Assembly: GCA_023145125.1 (NCBI GenBank)
Contig: JAGLEK010000273.1
Location: forward strand, 1-13,620
Direction: 5' to 3'
Source: Bacteroidales bacterium
GTDB taxonomy: Bacteria; Bacteroidota; Bacteroidia; Bacteroidales; B18-G4
Length of the DNA stretch: 13,620 nucleotides
Below the pieces are notes generated by a model. The model was given only the letters and a program-made list of their open reading frames with translations, was not told where the DNA came from and ran no database searches. Positions within the stretch are counted from its first letter, which is position 1; the number at the start of each line of letters is the position of its first letter. This document shows, piece after piece, positions 1 to 7,103 of the stretch. The translations under genes and the position numbers were made by a program.

Positions 1-105
1 ACTTATCCAGGCTTCCTGAAAAAAGCCCCATGCATAATTTTGCCATAATTTTTATTTTTAGAATTGCTGTTTCGTTATTTACAGAACATATTTATATTAA
101 AACTA

Positions 106-603
106 TCACCCACAACCACCTGATTCCTCAACTTCTGGCGCTGCTTTATTACCAGTCTCACCGTCTCCCGTTTCAATTAGTTCGGGGAAGGCTTCATTCC
201 ATTCCTGCCAGCCACCATCAATAAGATATACCTTTTTATATTTCAATAGTTTTAAAGCAGGACAGGCCAGGGAGGCCCTGTCGTTAGTCTGAGAATAAAT
301 ATATATTGTTTCTCTTCTGTTTGAAATTTTACCGGAAAATTCCAATACCCCTCTTGGAATATTGATTGCGCCCGGAATATGCCCTTCTGTAAATTCTTCA
401 TTTTCACGGCAGTCGATAATTTTATATTCTCCCTTATGGTCCAGTACTGCTTTCAACTCGCTTACCGTGATCTTTGTGATGTCGGATTGGGCATCGCTGA
501 TCATCTGATCAACATTATCGTATGTATTATTCTTTTTTGAGCCACAGCTTCCGACAATTATTACCAGTAGTAAGAGAAGTAAGAGCTTGTATGTTTTCAT
601 CAT
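106..603 (-). CDS. Rhodanese-like lipoprotein, catalytic Cys replaced by Ser, GGCG tail
   Basis: A 165-residue protein with a lipoprotein signal: a hydrophobic stretch (residues 6-17) and lipobox VGSC with the lipidated Cys at 20. It is therefore expected to be membrane-anchored and to face the periplasm. Residues about 44-136 form a rhodanese domain, recognised by IIDCRENEEF, GHIPGAINIPRG and the closing IDGGWQEW. At the active-site loop, where rhodaneses have CxxGxR, it reads SQTNDR (104-109). The persulfide-carrying Cys is Ser104, so classical sulfurtransferase activity is unlikely. An acidic, Gly/Pro-containing tail (about 141-161) ends in GGCG with Cys164. It is the last gene of the minus-strand tusA cluster, 49 bases after the related lipoprotein gene. 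It shares the motif IPRG-(I/V)-LEF with that neighbour and is probably a diverged duplicate. The start could be either of two adjacent ATG codons (603 or 600). The domain call is firm; the role is inferred. Confidence 0.85.
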   Translation of the reverse strand: MMKTYKLLLLLLLVIIVGSCGSKKNNTYDNVDQMISDAQSDITKITVSELKAVLDHKGEYKIIDCRENEEFTEGHIPGAINIPRGVLEFSGKISNRRETIYIYSQTNDRASLACPALKLLKYKKVYLIDGGWQEWNEAFPELIETGDGETGNKAAPEVEESGGCG

Positions 604-652
604 TGTATCGGTTTAATTGTTAGCTGAAATTTATTTTGTTTTCCATATTATC

Positions 653-1144
653 TCATCCGCCACAGCCACCTTCTTCTTCCTTTGTTCCACTTCCTGAATC
701 AAATTCAGGATCCCATGCAATCATCCCCCCCGAAAGGTTTTTAACATTGGAATATCCTAATTCAGATAATGTTTTGGCAGCTAAAATGCCTCTGTCACCT
801 TTTTTGCAATAAATTATTATATCTGAATCTTTTTCAGGGACAGGCATATATTCTCCTTCCCAGAATGCTTCATCTCCAATGGTAAATTCAAGAATACCGC
901 GGGGTATGTGTGTAGCGTAAAATATACTGTTCTGCTCAAACTCTGCATATTGACGAACATCGATAAGGAAAAAATCTTCCTGATTTTCCATTTTAATATT
1001 TAATTCGTCGACAGTAATTTCTTCAATATATGGTTTTGTATCTGCTGCTAATTCCTTTCCGTTCTCATATATGCTTGTACAAGCGGAAAATACTACCAGA
1101 GCAGATAATACAGCTATCCAATAATAATATTTAAAATTTTTCAT
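653..1144 (-). CDS. Rhodanese-domain lipoprotein with C-terminal GGCGG tail
   Basis: A 163-residue protein starting at the ATG at 1144. A longer reading from 1213 would overlap the transporter gene and bury the signal peptide, so it was rejected. The signal peptide ends in lipobox FSAC (Cys22), which predicts a periplasm-facing lipoprotein. The rhodanese domain covers about residues 42-146: FLIDVRQYAEFE, THIPRGILEF, the intact active-site loop CKKGDR (Cys113 to Arg118) and LSGGMIAW. Rhodaneses carry sulfane sulfur as a persulfide on that Cys and pass it to thiol acceptors. The tail is an acidic, Gly/Ser-rich segment ending GGCGG (Cys161), nearly the same ending as the neighbour downstream. 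The gene lies 19 bases after the YeeE-family gene, suggesting that it supplies or receives sulfur at the periplasmic face of that transporter. The domain is clear; the partner is inferred. Confidence 0.9.
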   Translation of the reverse strand: MKNFKYYYWIAVLSALVVFSACTSIYENGKELAADTKPYIEEITVDELNIKMENQEDFFLIDVRQYAEFEQNSIFYATHIPRGILEFTIGDEAFWEGEYMPVPEKDSDIIIYCKKGDRGILAAKTLSELGYSNVKNLSGGMIAWDPEFDSGSGTKEEEGGCGG

Positions 1145-1163
1145 GATCTTATTTATTGTCAGA

Positions 1164-2378
1164 TTAATAAGCACTGAATTTCCCGGTTTTTTCATTCCAT
1201 TTAACAAATACATACCATATCAGGATAATAAATGTTATAAAGGCAAATGCTCCGGGATATCCTAAATAATCTGGCAGAAAGCTTTTAAAATCCCAGCTTT
1301 TTGGAAGTGAATCAACAATTGGCGGTACAATATATAATTTTGATATTGGTGAAATAAGAAGGAATCCGAGGGCTGAAGCCCACAGCTTTACCTGTCCTTC
1401 GCCAACACGCCAGAGCGTCCCGACAGCACAACCACCGGCTATTGTCATGCCAATGCCAAAAATGAAACCTCCGATAGCGGCCCGGAAGAAAAAATGGGGG
1501 AATACCCATGTCATTTCCCTTGCGCGAAGTGCAACATCTCCCACGCCAATACCAAAATACTTTATTATGGTAAACCCGAATAATCCGACCAGTAAACCTG
1601 TCATTACCCCGACAGAACCATCGGCTTCGCCTGTCATAAAAGGATCGCGAAAAGCTTTTACAATACAAAACCTTGAGCGTTGGCTTATTAAGCCCATGAG
1701 CATACCTATAATAATAAACCAGGCCATTATCTTATTACTGCCTGAATATTGATATGCGATTACAAAGGTTATTATGAGCACTATCCAACCCAGCCATTTT
1801 TGCCAAATACCACTTTTACCGGTTCCGGCAAAGAAATTATAACTCTTCCCACTGCTGAATTTTGGGAATTTTTCCATTTCCCAAATAAGGTATTTTAATG
1901 CGATAATGACACCAATGAATAAGCCGATAGTAAAGATTATTGCACCACCGGACATTGCCGGCATACCGCTGAAAAATGCTCCAATTGTACATCCAATGCC
2001 AAAGGTTGCTCCCAATGCCATCAAACTTCCTCCGATAAATCCTTTAATTAATTCTCCTTTTGGAGGAATTCGTAATGCAAATTCCTTTGATAATAGAGCG
2101 CCAATGAATGATCCAAGCACCAGGAAAAGACAGAGCATGCCATAAAAGCTTGTACCTAATGGCGCTGCGTTTTCAAAATTGAATACGCCTGTAAGTGCAT
2201 ATACATTTTCACCCCAGTTGTTAATACCTCCGCTTGCCCCCCAGGGGCTTTTTATTGCAAAAAGCAGAATGTTCAGGGTGCCCAGTACTATTCCTCCAAC
2301 CCATACAGGCCAGTGTTTTGCAAAAAAAGTTTTATGTAACTGGCTCATTATGCCAGGATCTTTGTTGCTTTCTGACAT
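1164..2378 (-). CDS. YeeE/YedE-family sulfur-compound transporter (TsuA-like)
   Basis: A 404-residue polytopic inner-membrane protein with roughly nine or ten hydrophobic segments. It carries the two-fold family repeat: GIGCTIGAFFSGMP near 127-140 and GGCAVGTLWRVGEG near 305-318, plus RSRFC near 224-228. Four cysteines lie in or near membrane segments (83, 130, 228, 307). In the characterised thiosulfate importer TsuA/YeeE, conserved in-membrane cysteines guide thiosulfate across, usually with a TusA-like partner (YeeD). Here tusA lies directly upstream with 9 bases between, and two rhodanese lipoproteins follow. The start is fixed by a strong AGGAGG ribosome-binding site overlapping the tusA stop, which suggests coupled translation. 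The family is firm. The substrate (thiosulfate or another sulfur species) is inferred from the family and neighbours. Confidence 0.92.
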   Translation of the reverse strand: MSESNKDPGIMSQLHKTFFAKHWPVWVGGIVLGTLNILLFAIKSPWGASGGINNWGENVYALTGVFNFENAAPLGTSFYGMLCLFLVLGSFIGALLSKEFALRIPPKGELIKGFIGGSLMALGATFGIGCTIGAFFSGMPAMSGGAIIFTIGLFIGVIIALKYLIWEMEKFPKFSSGKSYNFFAGTGKSGIWQKWLGWIVLIITFVIAYQYSGSNKIMAWFIIIGMLMGLISQRSRFCIVKAFRDPFMTGEADGSVGVMTGLLVGLFGFTIIKYFGIGVGDVALRAREMTWVFPHFFFRAAIGGFIFGIGMTIAGGCAVGTLWRVGEGQVKLWASALGFLLISPISKLYIVPPIVDSLPKSWDFKSFLPDYLGYPGAFAFITFIILIWYVFVKWNEKTGKFSAY

Positions 2379-2383
2379 AATTG

Positions 2384-2389
2384 CCTCCT
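2384..2389 (-). promoter_or_regulatory. Shine-Dalgarno site of the YeeE-family gene
   Basis: The minus strand reads AGGAGG five bases before the ATG at 2378 and overlaps the tusA stop codon TAG. Strong Shine-Dalgarno sites are uncommon in Bacteroidota and absent from most starts in this window. This one confirms the start and suggests translational coupling with tusA. Confidence 0.8.
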
Positions 2390-2624
2390 ATTTCTTCTTT
2401 ATTAGAAAACGAAAAACTCCACCGGCTAATTCACTTTCATCCAATAAGGTATTACCGGTTTTACCACACCATCTGGGTAGATCCGATTTGGTTCCGGGGT
2501 CGGTACCGATCATTTCCAGGACCTCTTCCGATTTCATCCCTTTCATTGCTTTGGCTAATTTCATCATTGGCATAGGGCACGAAAGTCCTTTGCAGTCTAG
2601 TGTTTCATTAATTTTTATATCCAT
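2388..2624 (-). CDS. tusA: TusA-family sulfur carrier protein
   Basis: A 78-residue cytoplasmic protein with the TusA signature CPMP at residues 16-19; Cys16 is the expected persulfide carrier. It is preceded by the usual LDCKGL and followed by the first helix MMKLAKAMKGM. Cys11 and Cys53 (in LPRWCGKTG) are further cysteines, the latter in a context common in TusA proteins from sulfur-metabolism clusters. The length is typical of the family. TusA proteins accept sulfane sulfur and pass it to partners such as DsrE or TusE; a DsrE2-like and a TusE-like protein are encoded 8 kb away in this window. It is the first gene of the minus-strand cluster and its upstream region holds a palindromic operator. 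Location beside a YeeE-family transporter resembles the YeeD/YeeE pairing, so handling of imported sulfur is the likely job. Confidence 0.95.
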   Translation of the reverse strand: MDIKINETLDCKGLSCPMPMMKLAKAMKGMKSEEVLEMIGTDPGTKSDLPRWCGKTGNTLLDESELAGGVFRFLIKKK

Positions 2625-2656
2625 AACTCAAGTGTTTAAAAATGGTTCTACTTCTA

Positions 2657-2674
2657 TTGTTAATTACTTAACAA
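2657..2674. promoter_or_regulatory. Perfect 7-4-7 palindrome, Crp/Fnr-type operator
   Basis: TTGTTAA-TTAC-TTAACAA is a perfect inverted repeat with a four-base spacer, the geometry of Crp/Fnr sites (FNR consensus TTGAT-N4-ATCAA). It lies 33-50 bases upstream of tusA and overlaps that gene's predicted -7 element. The gene for a Crp/Fnr regulator diverges on the other side, so that protein is the natural binder. Overlap with the -7 element fits repression of tusA better than activation. The palindrome is seen; the binder is inferred. Confidence 0.65.
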
Positions 2675-2703
2675 AGTAAGTTTTATAAACTTTATTTAGC
2701 AAA
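2672..2703 (-). promoter_or_regulatory. Candidate promoter of the tusA cluster
   Basis: On the minus strand TTTG (complement of 2700-2703) is followed after 20 bases by TTACTTTG (complement of 2672-2679). The latter has one mismatch to the Bacteroidota -7 consensus TAnnTTTG, and the spacing matches the usual 19-21. A further inverted repeat, AAGTTT-TAT-AAACTT (2678-2692), lies between the two elements. Confidence 0.5.
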
Positions 2704-2857
2704 AAAATTGGTGTGTGATAAGACTTTAATTAATGTGAATAATCCCACAGATGAATGAAATATATTTAACATGAAAAACACACTATCTTCATAGCTAATA
2801 TATGTTAACGAATCATATTTAATATGTAATTTAGTTGGTTCAACATAATATGAAGAA

Positions 2858-3553
2858 ATGAGAGAAATTGTAAAGGATAATACATGCAAAGATTGTGTTG
2901 TGAAATCCAGTATGATTTATATTCTGGACGATGAAGAGATGGAAATACTATGTAAAAACAGTATAGAAATCCTGTTTCAGAAAGGCGAAAGAATAATAAA
3001 GCAGGGAACATTTACACAGAATATCGTTTTTGTTAAATCAGGAATAATTAAATTGCATTTATCGGGGCCGATGCATAAAGATGAAATCTTGAAAATTGAA
3101 AAAGGCCCTTTATTTGTTGGTGTGCCTGATGTGTTTGCTAATAAGATACATAATCATTCAGTAACTGCCCTGAGCGATACTGCGGCCTGTTTTATTGACT
3201 ATACCGGGTATAAATATTTAGTGCAGAATAATGGGAAGTTTGCTCATGAATTAATAAAAACCTTAAGCAATAGCATTATAAATTATTATAACCATTGTGT
3301 AAGTAAGACTCAAAAACAGTTAGCTGCCACATTTGCAGATGCGTTGTTGTATTTTTCTGATTATATTTTTGAAAGCAACGAATTCCTGATTCCAATAACA
3401 AGAGTGGAGTTTGGTGAATACATCGGGACTTCAAGAGAATCCGTCACTAAGCTTATTCATGATTTTGCGAAAGATGATATTATCGGGGTGAATGGGAAGA
3501 AGATCAACATACTGAATAAAAAGATTCTTCAGAAGATTAGTAATGCCGGATAA
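2858..3553 (+). CDS. Crp/Fnr-family transcriptional regulator 1
   Basis: A 231-residue regulator. Residues about 20-145 form the cyclic-nucleotide-type sensor fold (FQKGERIIKQG, FVKSGIIKL). Residues about 150-225 form a winged helix-turn-helix (FGEYIGTSRESVTKLIHDF) with Arg193, Glu194 and Lys198 in the recognition helix. It has cysteines at 10, 13, 32, 111 and 147. Cys10/Cys13 form an N-terminal CxxC, and Cys111 sits in ALSDTAACFID, which aligns by eye with the fourth Fe-S ligand of E. coli FNR (Cys122 in ALETSMVCEIP). No residue matches FNR Cys29; Cys32 could take its place. An oxygen- or redox-sensing Fe-S cluster is plausible but not shown. The gene diverges from the tusA cluster across a 233-base spacer and may control it and itself. 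The second regulator here has the same length and the same four cysteine positions. Confidence 0.9.
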   Translation: MREIVKDNTCKDCVVKSSMIYILDDEEMEILCKNSIEILFQKGERIIKQGTFTQNIVFVKSGIIKLHLSGPMHKDEILKIEKGPLFVGVPDVFANKIHNHSVTALSDTAACFIDYTGYKYLVQNNGKFAHELIKTLSNSIINYYNHCVSKTQKQLAATFADALLYFSDYIFESNEFLIPITRVEFGEYIGTSRESVTKLIHDFAKDDIIGVNGKKINILNKKILQKISNAG

Positions 3554-3680
3554 ATCCCGGAATCGATTTTTTATTATCCAGTAAGGGATGTGATATGTGT
3601 AAATTTTGCACCTCCCGGCACCTGCTACCTGATATCTGTTACCCAATTAATCGTACTTTAGCGGCTTCATAATCCGGCTA

Positions 3681-5039
3681 ATGGAACGAGTAAAAAAGGC
3701 GATGAATGATTCTCCTGCAGTACGCTGGGGTGTACTGATCCTGGTGGGTTTCATACTTTCGGTGAACTATTACTTCTATGATGCATTCTCTACTCTGAAG
3801 GACCTGATGACAATAGAGTTCGGGTTCACCAATACCGATTACGGGCTTTTCGTTTCCTTTTATTCAATACCGAATACTTTCCTCCTGATGGCAGTCATAG
3901 GAGGGATTATTCTTGACAAAATTGGAATTCGCCGGACCGGGTTCATATTTGTTTTCTTTATGGCATTTGGTGCTGTTTTAACGGCATACGGAGCTTCCAG
4001 GGCCTATAGCTCCGGAGGATTTGGATACGGCTTCATGCAAACATTCTTACCATCATATTCACCTGAACTCAAAATGATGCTGCTGGGGCGGTTCTTCTTT
4101 GGCCTGGGTGCAGAAACCAGCATCGTTGTTGTGAGTAAGATATTGGTCAAATGGTTCAAGGGGAAAGACCTTGCCCTTGCTTTTGGCATTAAGGTTGGCT
4201 TCGGCCGCTTGGGGACTTTTGCGGCCCTGCAATTATCACCTGTTCTGGCAGATGGGGGAGCCCATTTGGATACTGCAATATGGCTTGCTGCAATCCTTGT
4301 GTTCACCGGCTTATTAGCTTTTATCATATACATGCTAATCGACATGAAGCTGGACAGGCAAATCAAGCATACGGCTATCAATAAAAGCACTGCTAAATTC
4401 AAGGCAAAGGATATTTTTGGCCTGCTGGGAAACAGGGCATACCTTTTAATTGCCCTCATCTGTGTGACCTTCTATTCGGCCGTATTTCCCTTTAATGCTT
4501 TTGCACCTGACTTTTTGTTAAATAAATTTGGGATGAGCTATGAGGCCAGCGGGCAAATCGCGTCCTTATTACCCTTAGGGACATTGGTTTTTACACCCCT
4601 GTTTGGATTCATGATCGACCGCTATGGTAAGGCTGCATCTGCGATGGTACTTGGCTCCCTGGTCTTATTATTGGTCCATTTGAGCTTCACATTTACAACA
4701 GTAATGCCGCATATTCCAATGATCATGCTTGGTGTTGCCTTTTCCCTGGTCCCTGCCGCCATGTGGCCTTCTATGGTGAAACTTGTAGACGAAAGGCAGA
4801 TAGGTACTGCATACGGACTGATGTATTCCATACAGAACCTGGGCCTGTGGGGCGTACCCCTCCTGGCAGGAATAATTCTCGATAAAACAAATCCTGCGAA
4901 TGCAGAAACGCTGAATTATACACCCACGATGCTCCTGTTTATATTATTAAGTTTCCTTGGACTTATTTTTGCGCTCTTGCTTAAGTATCAGGATAAGAGA
5001 AAAGGATATGGTGTAGATTTACCCTTGAATAAAAAATAA
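3681..5039 (+). CDS. MFS transporter, substrate unknown
   Basis: A 452-residue inner-membrane protein of the major facilitator superfamily with about twelve hydrophobic segments. The loop between segments 2 and 3 carries the family motif GGIILDKIGIRR (G-x3-D-x2-G-x-R-R form). A shorter copy, FGFMIDRYGKA, sits at the matching place in the second half. The central loop (about residues 215-245) is basic. The segment GGFGYGFMQTFLPSYSPEL (about 111-129) is an unusual insertion before the fourth hydrophobic segment. The gene lies 127 bases downstream of regulator 1 on the same strand, so co-transcription or separate expression are both possible. The start at 3681 could instead be the ATG at 3702, which has a more purine-rich leader. 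The substrate cannot be read from the sequence; a link to sulfur compounds rests only on location. Confidence 0.85.
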   Translation: MERVKKAMNDSPAVRWGVLILVGFILSVNYYFYDAFSTLKDLMTIEFGFTNTDYGLFVSFYSIPNTFLLMAVIGGIILDKIGIRRTGFIFVFFMAFGAVLTAYGASRAYSSGGFGYGFMQTFLPSYSPELKMMLLGRFFFGLGAETSIVVVSKILVKWFKGKDLALAFGIKVGFGRLGTFAALQLSPVLADGGAHLDTAIWLAAILVFTGLLAFIIYMLIDMKLDRQIKHTAINKSTAKFKAKDIFGLLGNRAYLLIALICVTFYSAVFPFNAFAPDFLLNKFGMSYEASGQIASLLPLGTLVFTPLFGFMIDRYGKAASAMVLGSLVLLLVHLSFTFTTVMPHIPMIMLGVAFSLVPAAMWPSMVKLVDERQIGTAYGLMYSIQNLGLWGVPLLAGIILDKTNPANAETLNYTPTMLLFILLSFLGLIFALLLKYQDKRKGYGVDLPLNKK

Positions 5040-5254
5040 CAAACAAATCCAAGATAGCGGAATGGTAAGCACCAAATCCTAAACTTGGAAATCCGAAACA
5101 AATCCCAAATAGTTTTGAATTTTGTATTTGAATAATTTTGTATTGTTTCGAATTTAGGGATCACTAGTGTCCGGGGAAATTTAGATTGAATTGGTAAAAG
5201 GCTTGATAATAGCTCTATTTAAGGCAATATTGTTTTAGAGGGCTTACATAAATA

Positions 5255-5360
5255 TACTTACCACCAAGGCTCTATCCCGATAAATATCGGGACCAAGAAT
5301 CACCAAGATTAAATAGTTGTCTTGGTGAACCTTAGTGCCTTGGGGACTTGGTGGTAAGTA
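5255..5360. repeat. Inner long hairpin with 14-bp perfect arms
   Basis: TACTTACCACCAAG (5255-5268) and CTTGGTGGTAAGTA (5347-5360) are exact inverted copies. Between them a further 9-bp pair (5300-5308 with 5320-5328, TCACCAAGA/TCTTGGTGA) and several direct echoes of CCTTGG/CTTGGTG occur. It lies wholly inside the MITE-like element, either as its core or as a later insertion. Confidence 0.7.
5275..5292. repeat. Perfect hairpin TCCCGATA-AA-TATCGGGA
   Basis: An 18-base perfect hairpin with 8-bp arms and a two-base loop, inside the longer hairpin. It breaks the otherwise repetitive ACCAAGG context, so it may be a separate small palindromic insertion. It has no T-tract after it and is not a convincing terminator. 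Confidence 0.7.
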
Positions 5361-5448
5361 AAATATGAAGTTTTAACCGGACACTAGTCTTTAGGGATTT
5401 AGGATTTAGAGTTTTTATCTTGAACAAAACAAGAATGCTCCTAATTGC

Positions 5449-6963
5449 CTATTTATCACCACCGAAATTAAACGTAGCTCCGAAATACAGGCTTAGTGAA
5501 TTAAAAAGTGAATTCATGTTGTTTTGACGAGTACCCTGCAAAGGAGCATTTTCAACACTGTTGTACTCGACAGGATCAGACAGGTTTGCAAACTGTTTTT
5601 GGTTCTTTTCGCGGCCTATGGTGTACTGAAGCCCGGTGATCAGGTCCTGCCCCCATATCCTCAGGGAAAGCCCGCCTGTAAGATGATAATAATCCAGTTG
5701 TACTCCCTTTACGGATTTACTTTCAAGGAGTGGATCATAATCATAATTCTTTTTATAATTAAAATCTGTCCGAAAACCTGTCATGAACATTAAATTTTCT
5801 TTTACTACCCAGCGATACCCCAGGGCGGCGTTTAAAACCGGTTTTGCACCACTCACAAAGGTCAGCCACTCATTCATCTGCACCATTTCCGACACAGTGT
5901 TGCTTGCCAGGTTTGGGCTTTCGTCTGCCTGAGCCAGCCTGTAGGGGTCAAGGCCTGCAAAATATTCAACTGTGGTGTAAAGCGTTTTTGTATTGTCTTT
6001 AGAATAAAAGGTAAAGCCGGCTGCGATGGATAACGGACTCTTGTTATTGATTTCAACCGCTTTCTTCTCCTGGAAATCACCAATAAGGTAGTCGGGCAGA
6101 GCTTCGCCTGATTCCGGAGAGCTGATGTTGGTTTGTTTTTGTTTTCTCGACACCCGCTTCCCATCAGAATATATACCTCCTATTGATGGTGTTGTGAGAC
6201 AGACCCCAACACTGAACCGCTTTTTTTTATACAGCAATCCAAATTTCCATAACAGCCTGTAATCATTGTATTTCAGGTAATCCATCTCTTCGTAACTGGC
6301 TGAATAGAATGGTAAATATTCATCCTCAATGAATACAGAATCCAGTGGGTAGGCTTCAATATCCAGTTCATACCTGTATTCAAGGGACTGAACAGTGAGA
6401 AACATGCTGCCACCAACAGATAATGCAGGGCTCAGTTTTAAGGATCCCCCAAATCCGAACCAGTCGTCGCGATAGCGGTTGAAATATTGAAAAAGTGCAT
6501 AATACCGCTCCTCTCCCGGTATATTTGTGAGAATATTAGTTTGCTTATCTACCGACTGGATCATGTCGGAATAGTGATTTTCATTATTAAGGATGGCGAT
6601 TTCCAGGCTCCACTCGGGGTGATTTTTGGGCTTGATCATATAAGAGATGAAGCGTGGTTCAACGAGTACCTTGGATCCATTTAAATCGATCCCGTCACCC
6701 AATGCATTTTTCACATTCATGAAATTGAAAGAAAACAGGCTCATGTGAAAAGAAAGCTTGGATTCAGTGATCTCGGAAATACTGGATGGATTGAAATAAA
6801 TAGCACTCGGCCCGGCTCCGCCTCCCACAACAGCTCCCGACAAGAGGGATGATTCCTCATTAAAGCTTCGGGTCCAGTGGTTGAAAGATTGAGCCTGGAG
6901 TTGAACTGTAAATAGGCTTATTACAGTAAATACAAATAATACTCTAAGCCATGCACCTTTCAT
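5449..6963 (-). CDS. FadL/OmpP1-like outer-membrane protein
   Basis: A 504-residue exported protein. Residues 1-25 form a signal peptide ending LQAQ. The mature N-terminus carries GAVVGGGAGPSAIYFNPSSISE, which matches the start of FadL/OmpP1 barrels (a glycine-rich stretch followed by NP). The rest alternates polar and aromatic residues as in beta strands and closes with SLYFGATFNFGGDK, a plausible final strand although not at the extreme C-terminus. FadL-family proteins move hydrophobic small molecules across the outer membrane; the substrate here is unknown. It is encoded downstream of regulator 2 on the same strand, 140 bases away, and is convergent with the MFS gene. It differs clearly from the second FadL-type protein at 11703-13166. 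I am confident of an outer-membrane barrel and moderately confident of the family. Confidence 0.75.
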   Translation of the reverse strand: MKGAWLRVLFVFTVISLFTVQLQAQSFNHWTRSFNEESSLLSGAVVGGGAGPSAIYFNPSSISEITESKLSFHMSLFSFNFMNVKNALGDGIDLNGSKVLVEPRFISYMIKPKNHPEWSLEIAILNNENHYSDMIQSVDKQTNILTNIPGEERYYALFQYFNRYRDDWFGFGGSLKLSPALSVGGSMFLTVQSLEYRYELDIEAYPLDSVFIEDEYLPFYSASYEEMDYLKYNDYRLLWKFGLLYKKKRFSVGVCLTTPSIGGIYSDGKRVSRKQKQTNISSPESGEALPDYLIGDFQEKKAVEINNKSPLSIAAGFTFYSKDNTKTLYTTVEYFAGLDPYRLAQADESPNLASNTVSEMVQMNEWLTFVSGAKPVLNAALGYRWVVKENLMFMTGFRTDFNYKKNYDYDPLLESKSVKGVQLDYYHLTGGLSLRIWGQDLITGLQYTIGREKNQKQFANLSDPVEYNSVENAPLQGTRQNNMNSLFNSLSLYFGATFNFGGDK

Positions 6964-7009
6964 TTATCCGGGATTAATTAACTATCGAGAAACAACCTAT
7001 TGTACAAAT

Positions 7010-7017
7010 CAAATATA
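7010..7017 (-). promoter_or_regulatory. Candidate -7 element of the FadL-like gene
   Basis: The minus strand reads TATATTTG, an exact match to TAnnTTTG, 46 bases before the start codon at 6963. No TTG is found at the expected -33 spacing, so the promoter may be weak or activator-dependent. Confidence 0.45.
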
Positions 7018-7103
7018 ATTAATAATCTGAATATACCTGATGAGAATATTTTGGATAAGCTTATGAAGCAGGAAAGATCATTAAGTTTGCGTCGATCATC
7101 CTA

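Larger units (their letters stand above)
5162..5389. mobile_element. MITE-like element, 228 bp, with 9-bp flanking duplications
   Basis: Terminal inverted repeats ACTAGTGTCCGG (5163-5174) and CCGGACACTAGT (5377-5388) match perfectly over 12 bases. TTTAGGGAT occurs on both sides (5153-5161 and 5390-5398), each copy one base outside the terminal repeats, as a 9-bp target duplication would. The element has no plausible coding sequence, so it could move only with a transposase supplied elsewhere. I cannot assign an insertion-sequence family from the ends. Confidence 0.65.
5074..5407. repeat. Old palindromic intergenic repeat, interrupted
   Basis: The left arm (5074-5101) pairs with a right arm that is now split: 5143-5161 plus 5399-5407. 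With the element at 5162-5389 and one copy of TTTAGGGAT removed, the right arm is 28 bases and its reverse complement matches the left arm at 22 of 28 positions. The loop (5102-5142) is AT-rich. This explains the gene-free stretch between the convergent MFS and FadL-like genes; no coding signal is seen there. The AT-rich, ATCC/GGAT-containing style resembles degenerate intergenic repeats of Bacteroidales genomes, by impression only. Confidence 0.6.

Noticed and set aside
10..28. GGCTT/AAGCC hairpin near the left edge as a terminator for the tusA cluster
   Set aside because: Only five base pairs, and on the minus strand the T-run is in the loop, not after the stem.
1144..1213. Longer reading of the second rhodanese lipoprotein starting at 1213, overlapping the transporter gene
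   Set aside because: It would put 23 residues before a clean lipoprotein signal peptide; the ATG at 1144 gives a normal signal and lipobox.
1447..2145. Plus-strand open frames opposite the YeeE-family gene
   Set aside because: Low-complexity, proline-rich products with no recognisable motif; antisense shadows of a clear membrane-protein gene.
3546..3579. Possible terminator after regulator 1 (CCGG...CCCGG then T-run)
   Set aside because: The stem is short and bulged and the T-run does not directly follow it.
3597..3611. GTGTAAA-T-TTTGCAC imperfect palindrome upstream of the MFS gene
   Set aside because: One mismatch and odd spacing, different from both other operators; too weak to call a binding site. 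TAAATTTTG within it is one base too long for the -7 consensus.
5255..5360. CRISPR-like repeats (recurring CACCAAG/CTTGGTG words)
   Set aside because: The repeats are short, inverted and without regular spacers; they are hairpin arms.
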